The position numbers and the translations under genes were made by a program. From Perspicuibacillus lycopersici (lineage in GTDB: Bacteria; Bacillota; Bacilli; Bacillales; Caldibacillaceae), in assembly GCF_025660475.1 (NCBI RefSeq), contig NZ_JAOUSF010000004.1, positions 248,001 through 312,000 of the forward strand: a stretch of 64,000 nucleotides of DNA, written 5' to 3'. The first letter of the stretch is position 1. Every line of letters begins with the position of its first letter. The notes under the pieces were generated by a model, which was not told the origin of the DNA, did not search any database, and was given only the letters and a program-made list of their open reading frames with translations. Shown here one piece after another: positions 1 to 7,924 of the stretch.

Positions 1-26
1 TTTAGTTATCCTAGAAAATTATATTG

Positions 27-435
27 CTATTTTATCCTTGACTGCCTCTCATAATTTCTAATGAACATGCCGTTAGACTTTCTCATTCCAAATTTCTCGT
101 AATAAGGAACTAGGTCATTATCACAGCATAAATCCACCATATAAATATCATCAAGCTGTTTTAACCATTCGCATTACTAATTCCTTGCCAATCCCTTTAT
201 TTTTATATTGTGGTAACACTTCCAGCAACGGAATGTAGGCAGAAAGTACTCCGTCACTAATAGCAGTGATAAATCCAACGACTTGATGAACTTGAACATC
301 TATTGAAATGACTACTTTACTACTTTTTTGTAGCAATTTTAGATGTGTTTCTGGGCTCGGTGGATTTGGCCAACCTACAAAAAAGCCATTCAACATATCG
401 GACGAAATACCATGAAGAGAATTTTTATACTGCAT
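27..435 (-). pseudogene. GNAT-family N-acetyltransferase, frameshifted
   Basis: The first 94 codons from the ATG at 435 encode the front of a GNAT acetyltransferase, including the acetyl-CoA loop written as QYKNKGIGKELV. The frame then stops at about 151. In the next frame the protein continues smoothly (KQLDDIYMVDLCCDNDLVPYYE, split here only by the shift; then KFGMRKSNGMFIRNYE) to a stop at 27-29. That segment is the usual end of such enzymes, with the YYEKFGM signature. The shift falls in the TTTT run at 159-162, so one extra T explains it. Family members acetylate amino groups of small molecules or proteins; the substrate cannot be told. It is either a recent pseudogene or a base-calling error in the homopolymer. 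Confidence 0.8.
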
Positions 436-486
436 CTATATTCACCCCATTATTTTTTGAATTATAGGTAGTGGGGATCAATCAAA

Positions 487-540
487 AATAAAGTAACAAA
501 TTGTTAACCTCCAAACTCTTTTTGACTCCGTTACTTTATT
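487..540. terminator. Inverted repeat, possible bidirectional terminator
   Basis: AATAAAGTAAC (487-497) pairs perfectly with GTTACTTTATT (530-540) around a 32-base, pyrimidine-rich loop. It lies upstream of the acetyltransferase start and 185 bases before the XRE gene, so it may insulate the two divergent units. The rest of 436-724 shows nothing else I can name. Confidence 0.4.
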
Positions 541-724
541 CGATTTATATAGGAAAAATCCTTCTTATCACATGATTCATAAGCATAATTACCAATTCTA
601 CTACAAGTTGCACCTAATAAAATCCACAATTCAACCAATGGTTGATAGGCGGGAAACTACTATTATGCTACGATAATTGTATAAGTGGTGCGCACTGCTA
701 ATTTAAATACTGGAGGGAATAAGG

Positions 725-1642
725 ATGCTAGATGCCCGAAAAATAGGAGCATATATTTCCAAATTACGAAAAGAACAAGACATGACACAGGTAGAATTAG
801 CGAATGAATTAAATGTTAGTCATCAGGCAGTTTCTAAGTGGGAGCGGGGAGAATCCTTACCCGATATCGGAACGATTCCGGTAATAGCCGGTTTGTTTCA
901 GTTAACTGTGGATGATGTAATGAATGCTGGCGAGACCAATACAAAATCTCGAAATATTGGTCGCTTAGTAGAGGCAATTTCGAATAATAACAAGGAAGCA
1001 GCGGCAGGCTTAATTAATTCCGATGAGGTGCCAGTAGAGGAGTTAGTAGATGTAGCTCCGATTTTAAAGGCAAGTACATTAAATGAAATTTCCGAGCAAT
1101 TGAAGGAAGAAACATTGACCGAGAAAGTATTGTTACAACTTGCCCCATTCCTTGGCTATGACCAATTAGATTCATTAGTCTTGAAATCTACCAAAATACA
1201 GGCTTCTTGGACGACGATTTCGGGACTTGCGCCATTTTTAAGCGAGACAGCCTTGAATGAACTCGCAAATCGGGCAATGGACGAGGAAATCTCCTGGGAA
1301 ACCATTAGCGGACTTGCCCCGTTTTTATCGCAAAGGACATTAACAAATATGGTAGATAAGATGGTGGATGGAACGATTGATATTCGGAAAATTACAGGTT
1401 TAGCGCCTTTCCTTGATTCAGATGCGATCGATAAACTTGTCCAGCATGCGGAAAAAGGAAATATAAGCTGGAATATTGTGTTATCACTAGCACCATTTAT
1501 TCATCAGTCTACATTAGATCGGTTAGTGAATGAGATGGTGAAAGGAAATATAAATTCCGAGCAATTAATTGGTTTAGCGCCATTTTTAAGTAAAGAAAAT
1601 TTAAACCGAATGGTATTAGAAGTTGAGACTGACAAAATTTAA
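725..1642 (+). CDS. XRE-family regulator with a 29-residue helical-repeat tail
   Basis: This 305-residue protein has an N-terminal Cro/CI-type helix-turn-helix (about residues 7-61; MTQVELANELNVSHQAVSKW), the DNA-binding fold of XRE regulators. The remainder is built of about seven repeats of 29 residues, each carrying LAPFL or a variant (VAPIL, LAPFI), followed by a second amphipathic helix. The repeats probably form an alpha-solenoid for protein-protein or ligand contact, which is inference. GGAGGGAAT precedes the ATG at good spacing. The gene is monocistronic with its own terminator. No target or partner is evident; an unlinked stress or adaptation regulator is likely. Confidence 0.85.
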   Translation: MLDARKIGAYISKLRKEQDMTQVELANELNVSHQAVSKWERGESLPDIGTIPVIAGLFQLTVDDVMNAGETNTKSRNIGRLVEAISNNNKEAAAGLINSDEVPVEELVDVAPILKASTLNEISEQLKEETLTEKVLLQLAPFLGYDQLDSLVLKSTKIQASWTTISGLAPFLSETALNELANRAMDEEISWETISGLAPFLSQRTLTNMVDKMVDGTIDIRKITGLAPFLDSDAIDKLVQHAEKGNISWNIVLSLAPFIHQSTLDRLVNEMVKGNINSEQLIGLAPFLSKENLNRMVLEVETDKI

Positions 1643-1655
1643 AACGACAATATAA

Positions 1656-1686
1656 AAAAGCCTTGGGTAAACTTCCCGTGGCTTTA
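1656..1686 (+). terminator. Rho-independent terminator of the XRE gene
   Basis: AAGCC and TTGGG pair with CCCG and GGCTT across a short loop, followed by a T-rich stretch. It sits 14 bases after the XRE stop codon. Confidence 0.75.
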
Positions 1687-1858
1687 TTTAATTAAACAAA
1701 TATTAATAATTAGCTTATATTTTTATTTGAAACTGATTAATTGCATCTTCATTTCTCGTTAGTTGATAAATTCAGTAATCCATTTGGGTTTTTTACAGAA
1801 TAAAGTAAATCAATGATTTTTAACATATTTAAGACATAACCCTTTAATTAATCTCATA

Positions 1859-2198
1859 TTAATTGGTTAATTTTTGAATTACTAGACCAACTTCAATTCC
1901 AGGAATTTCATAGAGAATAGATAACCATATAGGTTCGAATAATATCCTAAATAAACCTAATTGGGTGAATAAATTCAACCAACCGTTACAAAATAAGTAG
2001 AAAATACAAAAGGGTAAAAAAGCATTTTTTTTGCCTCCCCCTGCCTCCCTATTCGCCTCCCACATTAAAAGAAATATAAACAGGGGGAAAAATCAACCAT
2101 CGATAGTCAACTTTTGCAATGGCCATATCAATCTCCCCATGGACATTCGTTTGTACAATAATGAGGAATTCTAAAAAAACAAGCATACACTTTTCCAT
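1859..2198 (-). pseudogene. Possible broken small membrane protein gene
   Basis: From an ATG at 2198 one frame reads a hydrophobic stretch (MEKCMLVFLEFLIIVQTNVH) and stops near 2045. An overlapping frame then continues with more membrane-like sequence (FLPFCIFYLFCNGWLNLF) to 1859. The join lies in a G-rich run around 2035-2050. Together they would make a polytopic protein of about 110 residues, in the same orientation as the membrane protein at 2274-2738 and of similar character. I do not recognise a family, and both pieces could be chance. Confidence 0.3.
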
Positions 2199-2273
2199 TT
2201 AATAATGTGTCCAAAACCCGGAAGGGCAATCCTCCATAGTAATTTTTCTTTTGATCGTTCAACTATCCTTACA

Positions 2274-2738
2274 CTATTCCTTAATGAACTTTGTTTTTTC
2301 TATAATGAATTGGAATCCATATAAAAGCATGGATTTTAATAAAAATAGTAAGGATAATTGAATTTTATTAATACGGACAAGTGTTGCCACTTTTAGTTTT
2401 TGAAACCACTCCACCACAACAAAGGTGAAAAACGAATCAACAATCAAATTTAAAATAATAAATCGAATAAATTTACCATAGGTGAATCTCAATATCCAAA
2501 GTGTTCCTATTAAAAACACACCAACTATTAAGGGGAATTCTCCTATAGCCTTTGGAACTATCTTTTCATAAAAGAACCACCATCTTTTATTTCTAGCTAT
2601 ATGCCCTTCAACCCATACTACACTGGACATAAACAAGGAAGCTGGTAAAAAGCGTTTTATTGTCTTTTTTCCCAAAAAAGGAACGGTTAACCACGGTAGA
2701 ATCATCATTGCGTATAAGATAAGCTTAGATGGTCTCAT
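2274..2738 (-). CDS. Small polytopic membrane protein (CBO0543-like)
   Basis: The 154-residue product has about four to five hydrophobic segments and short polar loops. Its length and pattern resemble the CBO0543 family of uncharacterised Firmicute membrane proteins, which often accompany DUF3231 genes; that assignment is from memory of the pattern. Its start overlaps the 3' end of the DUF3231 gene by 14 bases, so the two are translationally coupled. No catalytic motif is visible. Confidence 0.65.
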   Translation of the reverse strand: MRPSKLILYAMMILPWLTVPFLGKKTIKRFLPASLFMSSVVWVEGHIARNKRWWFFYEKIVPKAIGEFPLIVGVFLIGTLWILRFTYGKFIRFIILNLIVDSFFTFVVVEWFQKLKVATLVRINKIQLSLLFLLKSMLLYGFQFIIEKTKFIKE

Positions 2739-3753
2739 TGTTTCCCTCCTTTGCTAAATCCTTTCGGTTATCAGACAATGGTGGTTGTTCTAGCCAACCA
2801 TACTTTATCAATAGTTGTGCCCCATCCTCTACAAACAAACTAACCTCAGTAATAAATTTTGTGTACTCTAGAGATAAGTCTCTTCTTTGAGAAACTGATA
2901 AACCAGCCCCATAATACCCAATCGCCGCTGAAACTAATGTGACAACATGATATAACATCAATTTTTCTGAATAAGGGGATACGGTTGAATTAGTTACTTC
3001 CGAAACCCATGTTTTTGGGGATGATAATTCTTCCTTTGTTAAAATACTATTAAAAGTGGTAAAATGGCTTTTACAAATATTTTTTCCTCTTTCGAAGTAC
3101 TTTTGAATTTCTTTTGTTTGACATACTTGTCCGAACGCCAATTCTAATACTGCTTTAGAAACGTCTTTTTTCATATTAAAACTCATACCACTAATTTCTA
3201 TAATATTTAGAGGTCTTTTCTTTCCAAACCAACCATTTAAATAACTTTGATTATGTACAAAATCAACTTTACTTGGTGGATTAATCCTAGCGGTTTTACT
3301 ATATAGCCCTTTATTTAGCATTACATTTATGGTTCTTTTATGCAATTCCATCGTTTCCATATTACATTGTATAAAGTAATCCAATTGGTCTTTTCTACTT
3401 GAAGTTGCAACAGCACCTGCATACCCTGTTAATCCAAGTAATGTCATAATGTGTAGGTAATTTATCATAAATGAATCCGTAAATAATGCAGGGGCACTTA
3501 AATTAACGTCTTCTTCTATTGAGAAACCCTTTGGTATAGGGAAATTATTTTGATTAAAAATTTCCCTGATTTTTACGATATGGGATTCTGCAAGACTAAG
3601 GGAAAATTCAAGAATTTTTTTAATATCTTGGTCTTTGGCATGTTTAATTGAATGGGTAAGAATACAAATTGATAAGGAATCGTTCATATATTGAGTCCAA
3701 AGGTTTGCTATTTCTGCTGTTGTTAGTTCAACATTATGACTTATTTTTTCCAC
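2725..3753 (-). CDS. DUF3231 family protein
   Basis: This 342-residue protein has the two-fold, ferritin-like helical repeat of DUF3231: two related halves of about 165 residues, each starting with a helix after TAEIANLW or SPYSEKLMLYHVV and containing LHIMTLLGLTGY or VSAAIGYYGAGL. The family is common in spore-forming bacilli and its function is unknown; Glu/His in the helices could bind metal, but no clear EXXH pair is obvious. An AGGAGG-like site precedes the ATG. It forms a two-gene operon with the downstream membrane protein. Confidence 0.8.
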   Translation of the reverse strand: MEKISHNVELTTAEIANLWTQYMNDSLSICILTHSIKHAKDQDIKKILEFSLSLAESHIVKIREIFNQNNFPIPKGFSIEEDVNLSAPALFTDSFMINYLHIMTLLGLTGYAGAVATSSRKDQLDYFIQCNMETMELHKRTINVMLNKGLYSKTARINPPSKVDFVHNQSYLNGWFGKKRPLNIIEISGMSFNMKKDVSKAVLELAFGQVCQTKEIQKYFERGKNICKSHFTTFNSILTKEELSSPKTWVSEVTNSTVSPYSEKLMLYHVVTLVSAAIGYYGAGLSVSQRRDLSLEYTKFITEVSLFVEDGAQLLIKYGWLEQPPLSDNRKDLAKEGNNETI

Positions 3754-4267
3754 TAAATAACCTCCTAAGAATTTATAAAATTAGTATGTAATTTTAAATT
3801 TCTATTGTTATTATTCAAATTGCGGATAATGTTATGCAAAATATTTCATTTTCTATTTAATAATGCCATTTCTGTTTTAATAACACCGATTCGTTGGTTC
3901 GTTCTATTTAATACTAGTTACCGTTTCTTTAATATGTAAAAAAAGAGAGTACCAATAATGTACAACCTTTTATACTAATATTCTTTCTGATTAGTCTTCT
4001 AGTGGTAGATTCATTTATTAGCGAAAATTGTGGCAAACTCATAATTTTAACTCTGCGGTAATAAGGTTGAAGCTTTGGGGCTTTTAGTCCGAATAGGATA
4101 CGAAGTTGACATCAATCCCTTCGGACTGACTTCACTTTTAGATAAAGAAACATTGGCAAAATTTATTAGCAAATTATTATCCATATAAGCAAAAAATCAG
4201 GAAAAAATATTTATTGCAGGCATGATTTCCTTTTCTTTTGAAAAACTAAGGAAAAAGGAAAGGAAGA
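3754..4267. other. Intergenic stretch with one gene remnant
   Basis: A 514-base AT-rich gap between the divergent DUF3231 and pdaA genes. Apart from the ORF remnant at 4051-4188 I see no RNA gene or repeat. I could not fix the sigma-G promoter expected for pdaA. Confidence 0.5.
4051..4188 (+). pseudogene. Start-less ORF fragment of 45 codons
   Basis: An open frame without a start codon, bounded by TAA at 4048 and TAA at 4186, reads EALGLLVRIGYEVDINPFGL followed by TSLLDKETLAKFISKLLS. The composition looks protein-like and helical, and is locally less AT-rich than the surrounding gap. It may be the C-terminal remnant of a decayed gene. I do not recognise the family. Confidence 0.3.
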
Positions 4268-5074
4268 ATGGTTTTGAAAAAAATTGCTTTTATTTTATTA
4301 ACCATTACCTGTTTGTGTTTTTTTGGCACAAGCAACGTACTTGCAGTGTCCAATACGCCAATCAATTGGGGATTTAAAAAAGCAAAGGATGAGGTGCCAC
4401 CGGAAGCAGGTGCCGAGTATGATAATTTATTAAAGAAATATGATGCGTTTTATAAAGCTGACCCAAATAAAAAGGTAGTGTATTTTACATTCGATAATGG
4501 CTACGAAAATGGCTATACAGGAAAAATTTTAGATGTATTAAAAAAGGAACAGGTTCCCGCGACTTTTTTTGTGACCGGTCATTATTTAGAATCCGCACCG
4601 GATCTTGTGAAGCGAATGGTAAAGGAAGGGCATATCGTTGGTAATCATTCATGGGGACATCCTGATTTCACTCGTATAAGTGATGAAAAGCTAAAGGAAG
4701 AGCTGGCGAAAGTAAAACAAAAAACAGCGGAACTGACGGGACAAAAGGAAATGATATTTCTTCGTCCACCACGTGGCGTCTTTAGCGAACGGACATTAAA
4801 GGTTGCGAAAGATGCAGGCTATATTCATGTATTTTGGTCGCTTGCTTTTGTGGATTGGGATGTAAAGCGACAAAAGGGCTGGGAATATTCCTACAATGAA
4901 ATAATGCGCCAAGTGCATCCAGGGGCGGTAATCCTGCTACATACGGTATCGAAGGATAATGCGGATGCATTAGAAAAAGCCATTCAAGATTTGAAAAAAC
5001 GTGGCTACCAATTCGCGAGCTTAAATGATTTATTATTACAACGAGAAATTGGTCAAAATAAGTATATTTATTAA
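4268..5074 (+). CDS. pdaA: Spore-cortex polysaccharide deacetylase PdaA
   Basis: PdaA removes the N-acetyl group from muramic acid in spore peptidoglycan, the first step to the muramic delta-lactam recognised by germination hydrolases. The 268-residue product has a signal peptide (about 1-26, FFGTSNVLAV), then a NodB deacetylase domain: TFDNGYE at 74-80 (motif 1; Asn follows Asp as in PdaA rather than the usual second Asp), HSWGHPD near 127-133 (zinc histidines), RPPRG at 166-170, and LLHT near 223-226. Length and the INWGF stretch near the N-terminus fit the PdaA subfamily. It is monocistronic and expected in the forespore under sigma-G, though I did not find that promoter. Confidence 0.95.
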   Translation: MVLKKIAFILLTITCLCFFGTSNVLAVSNTPINWGFKKAKDEVPPEAGAEYDNLLKKYDAFYKADPNKKVVYFTFDNGYENGYTGKILDVLKKEQVPATFFVTGHYLESAPDLVKRMVKEGHIVGNHSWGHPDFTRISDEKLKEELAKVKQKTAELTGQKEMIFLRPPRGVFSERTLKVAKDAGYIHVFWSLAFVDWDVKRQKGWEYSYNEIMRQVHPGAVILLHTVSKDNADALEKAIQDLKKRGYQFASLNDLLLQREIGQNKYIY

Positions 5075-5098
5075 TATTGAAACGATATAAAGGTTAAG

Positions 5099-5140
5099 AA
5101 AGATCTAAAAGTTATTGATGCTTTTAGATCTTTTTTTATA
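5099..5140 (+). terminator. Rho-independent terminator of pdaA
   Basis: AAAGATCTAAAAG (5099-5111) pairs perfectly with CTTTTAGATCTTT (5121-5133), followed by a run of T. Confidence 0.95.
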
Positions 5141-5212
5141 GCTTGAAAGTTTATTCCAAAAATACTTCAAAAGGAAAGGAACTATTTATAGTTTGAAGAA
5201 TATATCTCTCTA

Positions 5213-5234
5213 TATGTATACAAATGTGTACATA
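5213..5234. promoter_or_regulatory. Inverted-repeat operator upstream of the zinc-finger gene
   Basis: TATGTATAC (5213-5221), four bases, then GTGTACATA (5226-5234) form a near-perfect dyad 22 bases upstream of the ATG at 5256. Its position, just before the ribosome-binding site, fits a repressor operator overlapping the promoter. The binding protein is unknown; no regulator gene is adjacent. Confidence 0.6.
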
Positions 5235-5255
5235 TAAAATTGGGAGGTGTAAATA

Positions 5256-5666
5256 ATGGAGCAGGAATTTCGTAAAAAAACATTTCGAGGTGCAAAAATT
5301 GAAGACATTATTTTGGAATTAGAAAAACTAAGCGAATTATGTGAGGAAAAATCTAAAGGTAGTGACCATTTAGAAAGACAACGTTTTTATGAGGGGATGG
5401 CTATTGCGTATACAACTATTGCAGTAAAATTAAAAGGAGATTTCGATTATATTGAGCCGGAAGTAATTGATGAACTGTACAATGCTTTAGAGAAAACTTC
5501 AAATCCAAATAGTATGAACAATACAGCGCATGGTGCAACTTGTTCTTTTTGCCATAAAAGTAAAGAAGAAGTTGGAGAATTAGCTATAGGACCAGGAGCT
5601 GCTATTTGCAAGGGATGCTTAGAGTTTGGTCTAGAAGTTATTAAATTAAATTCCACAGATGTATAA
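5256..5666 (+). CDS. Stand-alone ClpX-type C4 zinc-finger protein
   Basis: The 136-residue protein has a helical N-terminal half (1-75) and a C-terminal ClpX-type zinc-binding domain: CSFCHKSKEEV, then AICKGCLEF, giving Cys-X2-Cys and Cys-X2-Cys 19 residues apart. In ClpX this domain dimerises and recruits adaptors and substrates; here there is no AAA+ ATPase part, so the protein may act as an adaptor or decoy for ClpXP (inference). GGGAGGTG precedes the ATG. It has a private operator-like dyad and terminator, so it is regulated alone. Confidence 0.8.
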   Translation: MEQEFRKKTFRGAKIEDIILELEKLSELCEEKSKGSDHLERQRFYEGMAIAYTTIAVKLKGDFDYIEPEVIDELYNALEKTSNPNSMNNTAHGATCSFCHKSKEEVGELAIGPGAAICKGCLEFGLEVIKLNSTDV

Positions 5667-5700
5667 AATTTCCTTAACAAGAAGGTGGAAACTTAAAAGA

Positions 5701-5730
5701 AGGGAAACCCTTTGTGGTTTCCCTTATTAG
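5701..5730 (+). terminator. Rho-independent terminator
   Basis: AGGGAAACC (5701-5709) pairs with GGTTTCCCT (5716-5724) around a six-base loop. It follows the zinc-finger gene by 34 bases. Confidence 0.85.
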
Positions 5731-5798
5731 TTCCATTCAATATGTTATAGTTATGGTAGACAAGGTAACTTATGCAGAAGGTAGAGGGGGAGTGGATT

Positions 5799-6467
5799 GT
5801 GGCAACTATTCTTTATGTGGAAGATGAAAAGGACATAGGAGAGTGGGTGATGCAGAATCTGTCGGATAGGGGATATGAAGTGATTTGGCTAACGTCTGGA
5901 AACGAGATAGATTCCTATTTAGCTACAATAGATATTGTCCTGTTGGATGTTATGCTTCCAGGGTTAGATGGTTTTTCACTTGGAAGACGAATAAAAAAAC
6001 AAACAGAAGGTCTACCTATCTTAATGTTATCTGCTCGGACGGCGATAGAGGATAAAATTGAAGGGTTAGAATTTGCAGATGACTATATGACAAAGCCATT
6101 TCATCCGGATGAACTTGCTGCTCGGATTGAGGTATTGTTAAGAAGATTTCAAAGACAAAATGACATACTTGATTTGCAACACTTAATCATATATACAAAA
6201 GATATGCGTGTAATACATAAAGAAAATCAGGAAGAAATTCCATTAACGGGAAAGCAATATCATCTATTTAACTTTTTCATTCGGCATCTCAATCAAATCC
6301 TTACGAAGGAACAGCTTTATGAAGGAGTATGGGGGGAGCCCTATATAGAAGGAGATAAAACGTTGATGGTCCATATTCGTTATTTACGGGAAAAGATTGA
6401 AAAGGATCCAGCAAAGCCAACGATTATTGAAACGATTCGGGGTATTGGATATCGGGTGAAACGATGA
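5799..6467 (+). CDS. OmpR/PhoB-family response regulator
   Basis: Two-domain regulator of 222 residues when started at GTG 5799, which follows AGAGGGGGAG; an in-frame ATG at 5772 lacks such a site. The receiver domain has the acidic pair E8/D9, phospho-acceptor D50 (IVLLDVMLPG) and K99 (TKPF). The usual GADDY loop reads EFADDY, one residue short of the canonical form. The winged-helix domain (about 125-222) ends in TIIETIRGIGYRVKR. The ATGA overlap with the kinase gene shows coupling. Target is probably the ABC transporter downstream, by analogy with peptide-sensing modules. Confidence 0.92.
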   Translation: MATILYVEDEKDIGEWVMQNLSDRGYEVIWLTSGNEIDSYLATIDIVLLDVMLPGLDGFSLGRRIKKQTEGLPILMLSARTAIEDKIEGLEFADDYMTKPFHPDELAARIEVLLRRFQRQNDILDLQHLIIYTKDMRVIHKENQEEIPLTGKQYHLFNFFIRHLNQILTKEQLYEGVWGEPYIEGDKTLMVHIRYLREKIEKDPAKPTIIETIRGIGYRVKR

Positions 6468-7810
6468 AGAAATTTGTCCGATCCTTATTAGCGAAATATA
6501 TGCTAATTATCTTCCTTGCCATTATCATTCTACAGGTTTCATATCTCATTATTGGAACATTTACAATTGTTGGATCGAATATGCACCAACAGGATGATAG
6601 GAAAAGTGAGAATGATATTGAAGAAGAGTGGCATAAAGACGCAAAATACGTACATAGTGCAACCGAAGCTAGTGTAGAAGCTTTTTTTGACGAATGGAAA
6701 AGGCAGTATCCAGAAGCTGGCATGTTTTGGGTGGATGGAAACGGAAATTTACGATTGGAACGAGATGTTTCCGAGAAACTTCCATCGCAATGGAATGCTA
6801 GCTACACTGCCAAATTTATAAAATCAAGATATAATGGAGATCCCTTTACGGTTATTGCTTTTGTTGGGGATAACGAGGATGAGCTTGTTGTATTAGAGAT
6901 CCCAAGAAGCTTTTTTGATCCGCCAATAATGAAAATATCTGAGAAATACGGTTCGCTAATTCTATTAGGTATCGTATCGATTATATTATTGTTTGTCATT
7001 GTTTCTTTCTTATTTTTTAGGAGCATCCAAAAACGACTAGTCCAATTACAGGACTCAATGGAATTACGAGATGTTGATGGGCTACCAATCGAGGTCGAGA
7101 TTACGAAGCGGGATGAAATTGGCCAGCTAGAAAATTCGTTCAATCAAATGGTGAATGAAATTAGGGAAAGCCGCAAGCGCGAACTAAAGGAGGAACAGCT
7201 ACGGCGCGAGCTGATTGCGAATTTATCCCATGATTTGCGGACACCATTAACGAAAGTGCGTGCTCAAGCTTACTCTATTTTGCAAGAGGATTTATCAACG
7301 GAAGCAAAACAGGCAGTGAAAGCGATTGAGGCATCGGTAGAACATATCGACCGTTTAATAGAGAATTTAATGTCTTATACGCTACTTGTCGCAAGTAAAT
7401 ATAAAAAAGAACCGGTGAATATCGATATTGCTAGATTTGTTCGTGAAACTATTGCTAATTGGTATCCTGTTTTTGAAAAGGAAGGTTTTGAAATAGAGGT
7501 AGAAATAGAAGCGTTAGGCGAATGGAAGCTAGATCCGATATGGATGGGAAGGGTGTTAGATAATCTCTTGCAAAACGTCCTTCGTCATGCCAAAAGCGGG
7601 AAGTATATTGCGGTAAAAACAGAGAAACACCAGGAATATGATACGATACTTATCATTGATAATGGCCCAGGAATAAACAACAAATCCGAAGAAAAAGGTG
7701 CTGGTATTGGCTTATCCATTGTCGATATGATGGTAAAGGGGATGCAGCTACATTTGGACATTGAGTCAAGTGGCAAAGGGACAATTATTCGGATAAAACG
7801 GCTGAAATAG
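6464..7810 (+). CDS. Membrane sensor histidine kinase
   Basis: This 448-residue kinase has two membrane helices (about 11-32 and 161-183) enclosing an extracellular loop of about 130 residues, then a HAMP linker. Its catalytic boxes are the H-box NLSHDLRTPL (His near 256), N-box DNLLQNVLRHA, G1 DNGPGI and G2 GAGIGLSI. It should phosphorylate the response regulator encoded immediately upstream with a four-base overlap. The long sensor loop differs from the loop-less BceS-type kinases, so it may sense a ligand itself. The signal is unknown. Confidence 0.92.
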   Translation: MKKFVRSLLAKYMLIIFLAIIILQVSYLIIGTFTIVGSNMHQQDDRKSENDIEEEWHKDAKYVHSATEASVEAFFDEWKRQYPEAGMFWVDGNGNLRLERDVSEKLPSQWNASYTAKFIKSRYNGDPFTVIAFVGDNEDELVVLEIPRSFFDPPIMKISEKYGSLILLGIVSIILLFVIVSFLFFRSIQKRLVQLQDSMELRDVDGLPIEVEITKRDEIGQLENSFNQMVNEIRESRKRELKEEQLRRELIANLSHDLRTPLTKVRAQAYSILQEDLSTEAKQAVKAIEASVEHIDRLIENLMSYTLLVASKYKKEPVNIDIARFVRETIANWYPVFEKEGFEIEVEIEALGEWKLDPIWMGRVLDNLLQNVLRHAKSGKYIAVKTEKHQEYDTILIIDNGPGINNKSEEKGAGIGLSIVDMMVKGMQLHLDIESSGKGTIIRIKRLK

Positions 7811-7853
7811 GGTGTGGCTGGAGAATTTTTTACTCCAGCTACATCCTTTTTTT
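7811..7853 (+). terminator. Rho-independent terminator after the kinase gene
   Basis: GGTGTGGCTGGAG (7811-7823) pairs with CTCCAGCTACATCC (7833-7846) with one or two mismatches, followed by seven T. It begins right after the stop codon and separates the two-component genes from the transporter genes. Confidence 0.9.
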
Positions 7854-7924
7854 AAACAAATTTTAAACATTATCATACCTTCGATTTAACCTTCATTAGC
7901 TAATCTAGTAGTGAGGTGATAATT

